A stretch of DNA of 64,000 nucleotides from assembly GCF_001718195.1 (NCBI RefSeq), contig NZ_MCNV01000009.1, positions 186,001 through 250,000 of the forward strand, in the 5' to 3' direction. This stretch comes from Paraburkholderia nodosa. Its GTDB lineage: Bacteria > Pseudomonadota > Gammaproteobacteria > Burkholderiales > Burkholderiaceae. The notes under the pieces are model-generated. The model made no database searches and was not told the origin of the DNA. It was given only the letters and a program-made list of their open reading frames with translations. Shown in pieces: positions 34,119 to 42,967 of this stretch. Made by a program: the position numbers and the translations under genes. How positions within the stretch are numbered: the stretch's first letter is position 1; each line of letters begins with the position of its first letter.

Positions 34119-35605
34119 CGCTCGAACGCGTAGTCGGCGGTGCGCACGCGGCGCGTTTTGCGGCGGAACATGAACGTGAAGCCAGGCCACAGCGCGGTGT
34201 TCTTGCCCGCCTGCGTGAGGTAGTAGCTGCGGCAGCCCGACTGCCACACGGTGCGCGCGAAGCGCGCCTGCACGCGCGCGTTCCAGTTTTGCTGCGCCTC
34301 GGCGCGAACCTCCATCGTGCGGGCGCCCGAGCGCTGCAGCGCGCGGATGCAGGCCGCGATATAGGCGATATGCGACTCGATCATGTAGATCATCGAGTTG
34401 TGCCCGAGCGCCGTGTTCGGCCCGATCACGAAAAAGAGATTCGGGAAGCCCGCGACGCTCGCGCCGAGGTAGGCCTCGGGGCCGTCGCGCCGCCACGTCT
34501 CGCCGAGGTCCTGGCCACCCACGCCCGTCACCTGGAAGGGCGCGTCCACATCGTTGACCTGGAAGCCCGTGCCGCACACGATCGCGTCGTAGGGCCGATG
34601 CATACCGTCGGCGGTGACGATGCCATCGGCGACGACCTCGCGGATCGCGTCGGTCACCAGCTCGACGTTGGGCTGCGCGAGGGCAGCGTAGTAGTCGCTC
34701 GACAGCAGCACGCGCTTGCAGCCCAGCCGATAGTCGGGCGTGAGGCGCGCGCGCAGCTCGGGATTTTTCACCTTGTGCGCGAGGTAGCTCAGCGCGAACT
34801 TCGTCGGCGTCTTGAGCAGGCGCGGCTCGACCGCGAAGCCGACCGCGCGCGATTCGTGCTGCCAGTAAATCTTTGCGCGCGCCACACGTTGCGCGAACGG
34901 CATGTGCCGATAAATCCAGCGCCAGCGTTCGCTGATGGCGCGGTCGCGCCGCGGCATGATCCACGGCGGCGTGCGCTGAAACACCGTGAGCTGAGCCGCG
35001 CGCGGCTGGATATGCGGCACGAACTGGATCGCGCTCGCACCGGTGCCGATCACGGCGATGCGCTTGCCTTCGAGCGCGTAGTCGTGGTCCCAGCGCGCCG
35101 AGTGGAAGAGCGTGCCTTCGAAGCGCTCGATGCCCGCGATATGCGGCAGCGCCGGGCGCGAGAGCGGACCGTTCGCGGCGATCACCATATCGGCTTCGAT
35201 CGTCGTGCTCGCGCCGTCGCGTTCGATCTCCACCTGCCAGACGCCGCGCGCCTCCAGGAAGCGCGCCGCGCGCACGCGCGAACGGTATTCGATGAAGCGC
35301 TCGACATCGTACTTGTGCGCGCAATGGCGCAGGTAGTCGAGAATTTCATGCTGCGGCGCGAAGGTGCGCGTCCACGCCGGATTCAGCTCGAACGAAAATG
35401 AGTAGAGGTGCGAAGGAATATCGCAAGCGGCCCCCGGATAGGCGTTGTCGCGCCAGGTGCCGCCGAGGCCTTCGGCGGCCTCATAGATCGTGAACGAATC
35501 CACCCCCATGCGACGCAGCCGGATCGCCATGCCGATGCCGGAAAAACCGCTGCCGATGATGGCGATGCGCAGCGCGCCCCCGTTGCCGAGCGCTTGATTG
35601 GCCAT
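34115..35605 (-). CDS. Flavin-containing monooxygenase, Baeyer-Villiger type
   Basis: FAD/NADPH-dependent monooxygenase of 496 residues. Two Rossmann fingerprints are visible: GSGFSG (18-23) for FAD and GTGASA (187-192) for NADPH. Between them, FEGTLFHSARWD at 162-173 fits the BVMO fingerprint FxGxxxHxxxW. GGTWRDNAYPGAACDIPSHLY is the usual FAD-adjacent segment, trimmed here to its recognisable core. The enzyme should insert oxygen into ketones or oxidise heteroatoms; the substrate cannot be told. No clear Shine-Dalgarno lies before the ATG at 35605. Confidence 0.87.
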   Translation of the reverse strand: MANQALGNGGALRIAIIGSGFSGIGMAIRLRRMGVDSFTIYEAAEGLGGTWRDNAYPGAACDIPSHLYSFSFELNPAWTRTFAPQHEILDYLRHCAHKYDVERFIEYRSRVRAARFLEARGVWQVEIERDGASTTIEADMVIAANGPLSRPALPHIAGIERFEGTLFHSARWDHDYALEGKRIAVIGTGASAIQFVPHIQPRAAQLTVFQRTPPWIMPRRDRAISERWRWIYRHMPFAQRVARAKIYWQHESRAVGFAVEPRLLKTPTKFALSYLAHKVKNPELRARLTPDYRLGCKRVLLSSDYYAALAQPNVELVTDAIREVVADGIVTADGMHRPYDAIVCGTGFQVNDVDAPFQVTGVGGQDLGETWRRDGPEAYLGASVAGFPNLFFVIGPNTALGHNSMIYMIESHIAYIAACIRALQRSGARTMEVRAEAQQNWNARVQARFARTVWQSGCRSYYLTQAGKNTALWPGFTFMFRRKTRRVRTADYAFER

Positions 35606-35652
35606 GTGTGCGTCCGCCGTTATGTGTGTGTGCTGCGTATTTTGCGCCGATG

Positions 35653-35679
35653 CAAAACGGGCTCCATGAAGGAGCCCGT
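35653..35679 (-). terminator. Rho-independent terminator after the PspA/TPR pair
   Basis: ACGGGCTCC and GGAGCCCGT form a perfect 9-bp stem with a 5-nt loop. On the - strand it runs into TTTTGC. It separates the TPR gene from the monooxygenase gene. Confidence 0.85.
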
Positions 35680-35718
35680 CGTTGCTTTAGCGGCGTGCGC
35701 TGGGCAAGCCTCAGGCGT

Positions 35719-36885
35719 TCAGGAGTTGTTCCAGTCGTCCGAGCTGTCGTTGCTGCCCATATCGACACCGCCGCCGCCCGAGCCGTCGTCCCAGTCGTTC
35801 GAGCCCTGGCCGAAGTCGAGGCCGCCGCCGTTGTTGCCGTCGCGCTGAACCCTGCGGCCCTCGTCGTCGACATACACATCGCGCTCGATCACGCGGTCAC
35901 GGCCATGATTCAGGGCTTCGCCGAGCAGCACGCCCGTGAGCAGGCCACCCATGCCGCCCATGCCACCGCCGCCTTGCTGCACGATGACCTGCGGCGGTTG
36001 CTGCGGCGGCGCAGGCGGATACTGCGGCTGACGTCCGAAGGCGGCGTCGGCTTCGCGCGCGTAGGGAGAGTTGCTGCCGTAGTCGGGCGCGGCAGGCTGC
36101 GCATTCGGATCGGCGCGGCCCTCGGCGCGCGCCTTGAGGCTCGCGAACTGGCGTTCGAGATCCTCGATCTCATACGGCGGTCGCGGATTCGCGCTGTTCG
36201 AAAGCGTTTCGACGAGGCTGCGCAACTGCGCTTCGAGTCCTTCGACTTCCTTTTCGAGCGCTTCGTGACCGGGCGCGGTCGAGAGCTTCACGTCGAGCTT
36301 GAGCGAGCGCACGCCGTTGAGCAACTCGGTGGCGCGCTTGAGCTGGTCGCGGCGGTCGTCGCCGGCCTTCGCGTCTTCGGTGGACTTCGCGCGACGCAGC
36401 GTCCAGCGCAGCACGAGCACAATGCCGACCAGCAAGATGGCGATACCAATCCACATGCCCATACCAGGACCTCGCTTCTGTGGCGCGGGCGCGGCCAACT
36501 GCTGCTGCGTGAACGGGTTGCCCGTGCTGTTCGTGTTGACACTGCCGGCGCGTGAAGCGTCGGAACGAATCTTCGCTTCGACCTGCGCGAAACGTTGCGG
36601 CTGGGTGAAGCGGATTTGCGGATCGAGCGACTTCGCCTGCTCGACCTGGGTAAGCGCGTCGCTGTAACGACCTTCGCGGTCGAGGACCTGGGCGTAGAGG
36701 TAGTGCGCGCGAGCGTTGTCCGGATGCGCCTGCAGGACTTCGGTCAGGCCGGAATCGGCGCGCTGCCAGTCACCCTGCGACATCGCGGATTCGATCTGCT
36801 GCACGCTCGGCACGGCGAACGCAACGCCGCCCGTAAAGGCGAGCGACGCGACGGCGATACTGGCAGCGGCAAGAAACTTTTTCAT
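35719..36885 (-). CDS. TPR-containing membrane protein with Gly-rich tail
   Basis: Protein of 388 residues with an N-terminal signal sequence (MKKFLAAASIAVASLAF, cleavage near AFA at 24). Next comes a TPR-like domain (about 28-110; GDWQRADSGLTEVLQAHPDN and ARAHYLYAQVLDREGRYSDA), then a Pro/Gln spacer and one transmembrane helix (about 144-163). A charged coiled coil follows (about 170-245), then a Pro/Gln/Gly-rich tail with a MGGMGGLLTG stretch and an Asp/Asn-rich end. The start at 36885 removes an unlikely 37-residue extension. It follows a PspA-family gene in the same direction and probably acts with it at the membrane. Specific function unknown. Confidence 0.72.
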   Translation of the reverse strand: MKKFLAAASIAVASLAFTGGVAFAVPSVQQIESAMSQGDWQRADSGLTEVLQAHPDNARAHYLYAQVLDREGRYSDALTQVEQAKSLDPQIRFTQPQRFAQVEAKIRSDASRAGSVNTNSTGNPFTQQQLAAPAPQKRGPGMGMWIGIAILLVGIVLVLRWTLRRAKSTEDAKAGDDRRDQLKRATELLNGVRSLKLDVKLSTAPGHEALEKEVEGLEAQLRSLVETLSNSANPRPPYEIEDLERQFASLKARAEGRADPNAQPAAPDYGSNSPYAREADAAFGRQPQYPPAPPQQPPQVIVQQGGGGMGGMGGLLTGVLLGEALNHGRDRVIERDVYVDDEGRRVQRDGNNGGGLDFGQGSNDWDDGSGGGGVDMGSNDSSDDWNNS

Positions 36886-37011
36886 GTTGCAGGCCGGGCG
36901 GATTGACGCCCGTCTCCATGGCATTCGATACGGGGATGCGGCGCTCTCGCGCGCCTGCCGATTGCCATCGGCCGCACGGATCATGCCGCGCCGCATCCAG
37001 CACGCAGGCGC

Positions 37012-37692
37012 TTACTGTGCCGGCGTGTTCATCTGCTTCTTGAGCGCCTCGAGGCGCTCGTCTACCGACGGACCCTTGTTGAGCGCCGCGAGCTTGTCGT
37101 CGAGCGCCTTGCCGCTCGACTGGTCGGACGAATTCAGGCGGGCGTCCGAGCGCGCGTTCGAGAGCGCGACCTTTTCTTCCAGCTTCTGGAAATCGCCGTC
37201 GAGATTCTTGCCGCCGATGCCGCCCAGCGCCGTAGCCGCGACATCCTTCGCCTGGGCGATCTGCTGCTTCGCCTGCAGGATGTTCGAGCGCGCGTTCAGG
37301 TCGTTGCGGCGCTGGCGCATGTCGTCGATCTGCTGCTTCAGTTGATCGACCGACGGTTCGAGCTTCGCGAGTTCGCCCGCGAGCGCGTCGCGTTCGGCTT
37401 CCGCGGTTTGCTGCGCGCCGAGCGCTTCGCGTGCGAGCGCTTCGTCGCCCGATTGCAGCGCGCGCTTCGCGCCGTCTTCGTACTTCTTCGCCTTGTCGGC
37501 GGCCACGTCGCGCTTGCTTTGCTGCGTCGCGACCTGCGCCTGGATCTCGACGAGCGAGTTCTCCGCGCGGCCGATGCTGTCGTCGAGCTCACGCACGATC
37601 TGGCGCGCGTCGCGCGACGGATCCTGCACCGAGTCTGCGGCGTCGTTGAGCAGGCCCTTGACGGTGCGGGAGATGGAGTCGAAAAGCGACAT
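37012..37692 (-). CDS. PspA/IM30 family protein
   Basis: Peripheral membrane protein of 226 residues, almost wholly alpha-helical and charged. The start MSLFDSISRTVKGLLNDAAD, followed by SVQDPSRDARQIVRELDDSI, is that of the PspA/Vipp1 family. Long heptad stretches continue to about residue 150. Such proteins form ESCRT-III-like rings that maintain membrane integrity under stress. GGAGGAATTC lies before the ATG, a strong ribosome site. It is shorter at the C-terminus than Vipp1 and lies 126 bp before the TPR membrane protein, with which it likely forms an operon. No PspF, PspB or PspC is nearby, so this is not the E. coli psp operon. Confidence 0.85.
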   Translation of the reverse strand: MSLFDSISRTVKGLLNDAADSVQDPSRDARQIVRELDDSIGRAENSLVEIQAQVATQQSKRDVAADKAKKYEDGAKRALQSGDEALAREALGAQQTAEAERDALAGELAKLEPSVDQLKQQIDDMRQRRNDLNARSNILQAKQQIAQAKDVAATALGGIGGKNLDGDFQKLEEKVALSNARSDARLNSSDQSSGKALDDKLAALNKGPSVDERLEALKKQMNTPAQ

Positions 37693-38090
37693 GAATTCCT
37701 CCAGTGAAATGAGATCGGCCGTGGTGGGCCGAGGTGCGTGTTCGCGGTTTGGCCTCACGCGCCAGCCGGCCGGCAGAGGGCTGATCCATCTGCCAGCTTA
37801 CGCCGCTTTGCGCCTGGCGCGCATGCACGGCGAAAATCGGGGCGAGTGCGGCAATTGCAATAGCGTGAAGCTGTTTTCTTGCACGCGTATGTTCATCAGG
37901 ACGGGGCCTGGCTGCGCGGCGCGAAGCACCGCTGCAGGCCGGGCGCCGCTATCGATCGCGGATATTACACCACGGCCCGTCTTAAAAGGGACTTAAAGGA
38001 ATCGGGCCTGCCCAGCGCTCGCGGCGCGTATGTAAGCGGGCGTTAAGCCGATTGTGACTCGTGTGTATGGCGGCGTGGATGCTGCGCGTG
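37693..38090. other. 398-bp intergenic region upstream of the PspA-family gene
   Basis: This must contain the - strand promoter of the PspA/TPR pair. I looked for a sigma-54 -24/-12 signature (GGCAC and TTGCA) and saw none convincing. A short repeat, CTTAAAAGGGACTTAAAGG near 37981, is the only local structure seen. No gene is supported. Confidence 0.4.
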
Positions 38091-38744
38091 TCAGGCGTAT
38101 TTGCCGCCTTCGGGCGCGGCGTCGTCGCTGCGGGCTTCGTCGCGTGGATCGCTCGCGTCGCGCCGGGAGCGGGCGAAGGGCGCCGAGCTCAGCGGCTGCA
38201 GCGGTTCGACGTCCAGCGATTGTGCGGCGGCCGTGTCGAGCGCGGCGCTTTGCGCTGCAGCGGCCGCTTCGGCGCTCAGGCGGGCAACAGCCTGGGCGAT
38301 TTCGCGCGCGGCATGGCTCACGTCCGCCTCGTCGGTGTGCGCGGCGGGCAGGGGTATGTTTGACGCTTGAAGCGTTGCCTCGTGGGCGTCGTCGTCGTGA
38401 AGGGCCGCGGCCGCTTCGCCAGCCTTTTGCGCGTCCGCGTTCGCGTCGCTCGCGCCGATGGCCGCCGCCGCGCCCACTGCTGGCCGGATCGCGCCGGCTC
38501 GACCCACACGCAGCGGTCTCGCTGCCTTTTGCAGCACCTGCGCGAGCGCGTCGGGCTGACGCGGCGCGTTCAGCCGGTCGACGATGCTCGCGGCCTTCAC
38601 CTGATCGCTCGTCGCGCTGAACGCGATCACGGCGCGGCGCATGAGTTCGCTGAGGCTGATGCCGAGCTCGTCGGCGGTGGCGGAGATCGCGCGCTTTTGC
38701 GCGGGCGTAACGAAGACGACGATGCGTTCGCTGGGCTTGTTCAT
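38091..38744 (-). CDS. Ala-rich protein with ribbon-helix-helix-like N-terminus, function unknown
   Basis: Protein of 217 residues. The first 55 residues (SERIVVFVTPAQKRAISATA, then DELGISLSELMRRAVIAF) look like a beta strand followed by two helices, as in ribbon-helix-helix DNA-binding or MobC-like proteins. The remaining 150 residues are Ala/Asp/Glu-rich with long helical, probably disordered stretches (AREIAQAVARLSAEAAAAAQ). No catalytic motif, signal or membrane segment is seen. The ribosome site is weak. It is divergent from the penicillin-binding protein gene. Coding potential is supported by conserved-looking N-terminal domain structure; the function is unknown. Confidence 0.6.
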   Translation of the reverse strand: MNKPSERIVVFVTPAQKRAISATADELGISLSELMRRAVIAFSATSDQVKAASIVDRLNAPRQPDALAQVLQKAARPLRVGRAGAIRPAVGAAAAIGASDANADAQKAGEAAAALHDDDAHEATLQASNIPLPAAHTDEADVSHAAREIAQAVARLSAEAAAAAQSAALDTAAAQSLDVEPLQPLSSAPFARSRRDASDPRDEARSDDAAPEGGKYA

Positions 38745-39341
38745 GATCGACGGGCCGTTGGGTCGGCTTCGTATGACGTCGGTTTGCCTGCCTGCGCAAC
38801 AGCTTTTGTAAGAATGGATGCGTGCTTGCCTGGGCGCGGACAGGGGCGTGTAGCAGATCTTTCATGATAAGACGAGTGCGCCGATGCGCAATGAGAAGGT
38901 GCGCGACCAGGAACAACCCTGCCTGCAAAAATCTGCCGTCAACAACCAGTCGATGCCTAATTTATCGCGCTACACAAGGACGGTTACGAAACTTTTCGCG
39001 CATAAAACCATGATCGACGCAAGCGAGCGCCCGGACGGCCAGAAATCGGGCAGGAAGTGTTTCCCAAGAAACTCTTACAAAAAAAGCGCGACCCGGCGTG
39101 CGCGATTTCTTTAGAATGCGCTGTTACATTTCGCGAATGGCGCCCGAACGGGCGGTATTCGCATGTGGCGTGCCATAGCGCGCGCCGCGCGGCCGGACGG
39201 GGGCGTTGCCGGTCGCGCCGCGTCGCCGGGATTGAGCCGGCGACGTCGTATGCCGCATTGGCGCCATGACGCCGTGGTCGAGATCCATGCGCGCGAGTTG
39301 CGCGCAGCCGGCGCGCGCGAGACGCGCCCATCATTCCAGTC
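38745..39341. other. 597-bp intergenic region before the PBP1a gene
   Basis: Divergent region. A TAGAAT hexamer at 39112-39117, about 225 bp before the PBP1a ATG, is a possible -10, but no -35 is evident. The stretch 38930-39110 is more AT-rich than the surroundings. No tRNA, small protein or repeat could be supported. Confidence 0.4.
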
Positions 39342-41870
39342 ATGCCTATCATCAAACGACCGCCTTCACCGCAGTACCCGAACGAAGATCGGGAACCCTC
39401 CTTCAACAACGGGCGCCAGCCGCCTCGCCGGCCTGAATCGGGCGGCGGGTCCGGCGGCAACGGGCCGCGCGACGGGAGCCCGAAGCGGCGCTCCTTCGGC
39501 ACCACGCTCGCGCTCTGGTTCGTCGGCCTGATCGGCACGCTCTGCGTGGTCGGTGCGCTGCTCGTGGGCTACGCGCTCGTCGTGATGGAGCCGCAACTGC
39601 CGTCGCTCGATGCGCTCACCAACTATCAGCCCAAGGTGCCGCTGCGCATCTATACCGCCGATCACGTGCTGATCGGCGAGTTCGGCGAAGAGCGACGTCA
39701 GCTCGTGCGTTTTCAGGATATTCCTGATATTCAGAAGAAGGCCGTGCTCGCCATCGAGGACTACCGGTTCTACGAGCACGGCGGCGTGGACTTCGTCGGC
39801 ATCCTGCGCGCGGGCGTGGCCGACCTGATGCACGGCGGCGCCTCGCAGGGCGCGAGCACGATCACGATGCAGGTCGCGCGCAACTTCTTCCTGTCGAGCG
39901 AGAAGACCTACACGCGTAAGGTCTACGAGATGCTGCTCGCCTACAAGATCGAGCGCGCGCTCACGAAGGACCAGATTCTCGAGCTGTACATGAACCAGAT
40001 TTATCTGGGTCAGCGCGCTTACGGTTTTTCGGCGGCGGCGCGCGTGTACTTCGGCAAGGACCTGAAGGACATCACGGTGGCCCAGGCGGCGATGCTCGCG
40101 GGCCTGCCGAAGGCGCCTTCGGCGTATAACCCGATCGTCAATCCGCACCGCGCGAAGATTCGCCAGGAGTACATCCTCAAGCGCATGCTCGACCTCGGCT
40201 ACATCACGCAAGCGCAGTACGACGAAGCGATCAAGGAGCCGTTGCAGACGAAGACGGCCGGCACCGAGTACAACGTGCACGCCGAATACGTCGCGGAAAT
40301 GGTGCGCCAGATGATGTACGCACAGTACAAGGACGAGACCTATACGCGCGGCCTCACGGTGACGACGACGATCGATTCGGCCGACCAGGATGCCGCGTAC
40401 GCGGCCGTGCGCAAGGGCGTGATGGACTACGAGCGCCGCCATGGCTATCGCGGACCGGAAGGCTTCGTGCAGTTGCCCGCGGACGGCGACGACCGCGAGC
40501 AGGCCATCGAGGACGCGCTCACCGATCACCCGGACAACGGCGACCTCGTTTCGGCAGTCGTGACCGACGCGGGCCCGAAGTCGGTGACGGCGCAACAGCT
40601 CGACGGCACCTCGGTGACGGTGACGGGCGAGGGCCTGCGCTTCGTCGCGGCCGCGCTCTCGCCGCGCGCCTCGCAGGCGCTGCGCATTCGCCCGGGCTCG
40701 ATCGTGCGCCTGATGGAGGACGCGAAGGGCAACTGGCAGATCACGCAGCTGCCGCAGGTCGAAGGCGCGCTCGTCTCGCTCACGCCGCAGGACGGCGCGA
40801 TCCGCGCGCTGATCGGCGGCTTCGACTTCAACAAGAACAAGTTCAATCACATCACGCAGGCGTGGCGTCAGCCGGGCTCGAGCTTCAAGCCGTTCATCTA
40901 CTCGGCTTCGCTCGAAAAGGGCCTTGGGCCGGCGACGATCATCAACGACGCGCCGCTGTACTTCCCCCCCAGCACGCCGGGCGGCGACGCGTGGGAGCCG
41001 AAGGACGACGACCAGCCCGAAGGGCCGATGTCGATGCGCCTCGCGCTGCAGAAGTCGAAGAACCTCGTGTCGATCCGCATCCTCTCGTACATCGGCACGA
41101 AGTACGCGCAGGACTACGTGACGCAGCGCTTCGGCTTCGACGCGGACAAGACCCCGCCGTACCTGCCGATGGCGCTCGGCGCGGGCCTCGTCACGCCGCT
41201 GCAGTCGGCGGGCGCGTATAGCGTGTTCGCGAACGGCGGCTATCGCATCAACCCGTATCTGATCGCCGAAGTGGACGACGCGCGCGGCCAGCCGATCCTG
41301 CGCGCACAGCCGTTGGTGGCGGGCCAGAATGCGCCGCAAACGCTTTCGCCGCGCAACGCATTCGTGATGAACAGCCTGCTGCACTCGGTGGCGACGGCGG
41401 GTACGGGCGCCGGCACCAACGTGCTCCATCGCAACGACCTGCAGGGCAAGACCGGTACGACCAACGACGCCAAGGACGGCTGGTTCGCCGGTTATCAGCG
41501 CACACTGGTCGCCGTGGCGTGGATGGGCTATGACCAGCCGAAGAGTCTCGGCAGCCGCGAATTCGGCGCGCAGCTCGCGTTGCCGATCTGGGTGGAGTAC
41601 ATGCAGCGTGCGCTGCGCGGCGTGCCGCAGGAAGAACCGGCGATGCCCGAGGGCCTCACGACGATCAACGACGAACTGTTCTTCTCGGACATGACGCCGG
41701 GTAACGGCTTCGTGGCGAGCATCGGTCTGGACTCGGCGAACCCGGCCGGTGCGGCGAGCGACGCGAGCGGCGCGACCGGCAGCATGGGGCCGGCCGGCAT
41801 GACGCCGCCGAACGTGACGACGACGGAGAAGAAGCAGATCATGGATCTGTTCGAATCGAACAAGCCTTGA
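39342..41870 (+). CDS. mrcA: Class A penicillin-binding protein (PBP1a, glycosyltransferase/transpeptidase)
   Basis: Bifunctional peptidoglycan synthase of 842 residues. A Pro/Gly-rich cytoplasmic tail (1-50) and one transmembrane helix (about 53-81) anchor it. The GT51 domain follows, with EDYRFYEHGG at 139-148 and the later RKVYEMLLAYKIERALTKDQ motif. An OB-like insert precedes the transpeptidase, whose motifs are SSFK (513-516, nucleophile Ser), SKN (572-574) and KTGTT (703-707). The C-terminus is Gly/Ala/Ser-rich. The chromosomal mrcA of Burkholderia usually lies divergent to pilMNOPQ; no pil genes are here, so this may be a second PBP1a paralogue. Confidence 0.94.
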   Translation: MPIIKRPPSPQYPNEDREPSFNNGRQPPRRPESGGGSGGNGPRDGSPKRRSFGTTLALWFVGLIGTLCVVGALLVGYALVVMEPQLPSLDALTNYQPKVPLRIYTADHVLIGEFGEERRQLVRFQDIPDIQKKAVLAIEDYRFYEHGGVDFVGILRAGVADLMHGGASQGASTITMQVARNFFLSSEKTYTRKVYEMLLAYKIERALTKDQILELYMNQIYLGQRAYGFSAAARVYFGKDLKDITVAQAAMLAGLPKAPSAYNPIVNPHRAKIRQEYILKRMLDLGYITQAQYDEAIKEPLQTKTAGTEYNVHAEYVAEMVRQMMYAQYKDETYTRGLTVTTTIDSADQDAAYAAVRKGVMDYERRHGYRGPEGFVQLPADGDDREQAIEDALTDHPDNGDLVSAVVTDAGPKSVTAQQLDGTSVTVTGEGLRFVAAALSPRASQALRIRPGSIVRLMEDAKGNWQITQLPQVEGALVSLTPQDGAIRALIGGFDFNKNKFNHITQAWRQPGSSFKPFIYSASLEKGLGPATIINDAPLYFPPSTPGGDAWEPKDDDQPEGPMSMRLALQKSKNLVSIRILSYIGTKYAQDYVTQRFGFDADKTPPYLPMALGAGLVTPLQSAGAYSVFANGGYRINPYLIAEVDDARGQPILRAQPLVAGQNAPQTLSPRNAFVMNSLLHSVATAGTGAGTNVLHRNDLQGKTGTTNDAKDGWFAGYQRTLVAVAWMGYDQPKSLGSREFGAQLALPIWVEYMQRALRGVPQEEPAMPEGLTTINDELFFSDMTPGNGFVASIGLDSANPAGAASDASGATGSMGPAGMTPPNVTTTEKKQIMDLFESNKP

Positions 41871-41896
41871 TGCCGGTTTGATGAGTTCTGCCGGAT

Positions 41897-41932
41897 AAAC
41901 ACGGCGCGTCGGCAACGGCGCGCCGTGTTTTG
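41897..41932 (+). terminator. Rho-independent terminator after the PBP1a gene
   Basis: A 12-bp stem (AAACACGGCGCG / CGCGCCGTGTTT) with a 10-nt loop is followed by TTGTTTGG. Confidence 0.85.
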
Positions 41933-41986
41933 TTTGGTGAGCGGAATTTCCTTGTGGGCCAAGGAGTTGGTCGAGCTTTCCAGGGC

Positions 41987-42117
41987 TTTTCCACAGGGCT
42001 GTCAACGAAATCTGTGGGTAACTTTCGCGCCGACTTTTCCACAGTTTTTGTTGAAGCCCCTGTTCATAACCCTGGGATATCGAAGCTAACTGGCTGACGC
42101 CAAAGGCTTTGTTCACA
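41987..42117. other. Cluster of DnaA-box-like 9-mers
   Basis: TTTTCCACA occurs exactly twice on the + strand (41987-41995 and 42035-42043), matching the relaxed DnaA box TTWTNCACA. Three near matches with one mismatch are TTACCCACA on the - strand (42013-42021), TTATGAACA on the - strand (42061-42069) and TTGTTCACA on the + strand (42109-42117). Five such sequences in about 130 bp of GC-rich DNA is unusual. No dnaA, repA or parAB gene is nearby. Confidence 0.4.
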
Positions 42118-42262
42118 GGCAGGCCGTATGAGGCATCGCGCCTCAAAACACATCGTCAGAACGCAGTCCGAAGGTTTGGCTGTGCGAACCGCGCGAATAC
42201 GTGACGGCGTGAACAGGCAGGAATACGAACAGCTCCACGGTAGTGATGCGCAAAGAACAGGA

Positions 42263-42883
42263 CTACGCAGTGTCCCGGTTCTGCGGCGCGCCGAGCGCCG
42301 CTTCGATGGCGTCTTCCAGCCGGTCGTTACCCCAGAACATCTCTTCGCCGACGAAAAACGTCGGTGCGCCGAAGATGCCGAGATCGCGAGCCGCCTGGGT
42401 GCGCTCGCGCAGGCGCAGCCGGTTCGCCTCGCTGCCGGCTTCCTCGATGAGCCGTTGTGCCGGCAATCCGAGCGTGGTGAGCATCTGTGCGACGGCTTCG
42501 GGCGAATCGACTTCGCGGTCGTCGCCATAGTTGCGCGTCATGACGGCGCGGCACCAGTCGGGCAGCCACGGCTCGTCGGCGGCGAGCACGGCGATGCGCG
42601 TCGCGAGCACGGCGCGGCGGGGAAACTCGCTGGGTTGTTGCCACGGCAGTGCGTATTTGCGGCACTGCCGGCGCATGTCCTGCCACACATAGGCGCCTTT
42701 TTCCTTCTGCACGACGAAGGGCGGACCTTCCCAGCCGAGTGCGTCGAGAATGGGGCCGAGGAGGAAGGGCCGCCAGTAAACATCCACGCCATTTCGTTCG
42801 GCGAGCGCGGCGATGCGCATTACGCTGAGATAGCTGTAGTTGCTGGCGAGGTCGAACCAGAAGTCGAGCGATGGACGGGACAT
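42263..42883 (-). CDS. 2-hydroxychromene-2-carboxylate isomerase / DsbA-fold protein
   Basis: Thioredoxin-fold protein of 206 residues in the DSBA/GST-kappa family. The start LDFWFDLASNYSYLSVMRI, then RPFLLGPILDALGW, and the late GIFGAPTFFVGEEMFWGNDR are diagnostic. The CxxC of true DsbA is absent and replaced by Ser/Tyr residues (SNYS), so it is not a disulfide oxidase. HCCA isomerase is the usual name and takes part in naphthalene-type degradation; no other such genes are nearby, so the real substrate is open. GGAGACG precedes the ATG at 42883. Confidence 0.86.
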   Translation of the reverse strand: MSRPSLDFWFDLASNYSYLSVMRIAALAERNGVDVYWRPFLLGPILDALGWEGPPFVVQKEKGAYVWQDMRRQCRKYALPWQQPSEFPRRAVLATRIAVLAADEPWLPDWCRAVMTRNYGDDREVDSPEAVAQMLTTLGLPAQRLIEEAGSEANRLRLRERTQAARDLGIFGAPTFFVGEEMFWGNDRLEDAIEAALGAPQNRDTA

Positions 42884-42967
42884 GCTGTCGTCTCCATGAA
42901 GCGGTTGCACCGAGGTGCGCGGCGCTTGCGATCATGGTACGCCGAGACGCCCGGACAATCGCGAGTG

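Larger units (their letters stand above)
41871..42262. other. 392-bp intergenic region with terminator and DnaA-box-like cluster
   Basis: This lies between convergent genes. The left part holds the PBP1a terminator; the 41987-42117 section holds several DnaA-box-like 9-mers. The rest shows no gene. Confidence 0.55.

Noticed and set aside
37693..38090. Sigma-54 promoter for the PspA-family gene
   Set aside because: No GGCAC/TTGCA pair at 10-11 bp spacing was seen on the - strand.
39100..39341. Stretch upstream of PBP1a considered as a tRNA or structured RNA
   Set aside because: GC-rich repeats only; no acceptor/T-arm pairing or known RNA motif.
39366..42146. Very long open frame on the - strand opposite the PBP1a gene
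   Set aside because: Antisense shadow of high-GC coding DNA: amino-acid composition is His/Arg/Ala-rich, no family motif, and the + strand frame carries intact PBP motifs.
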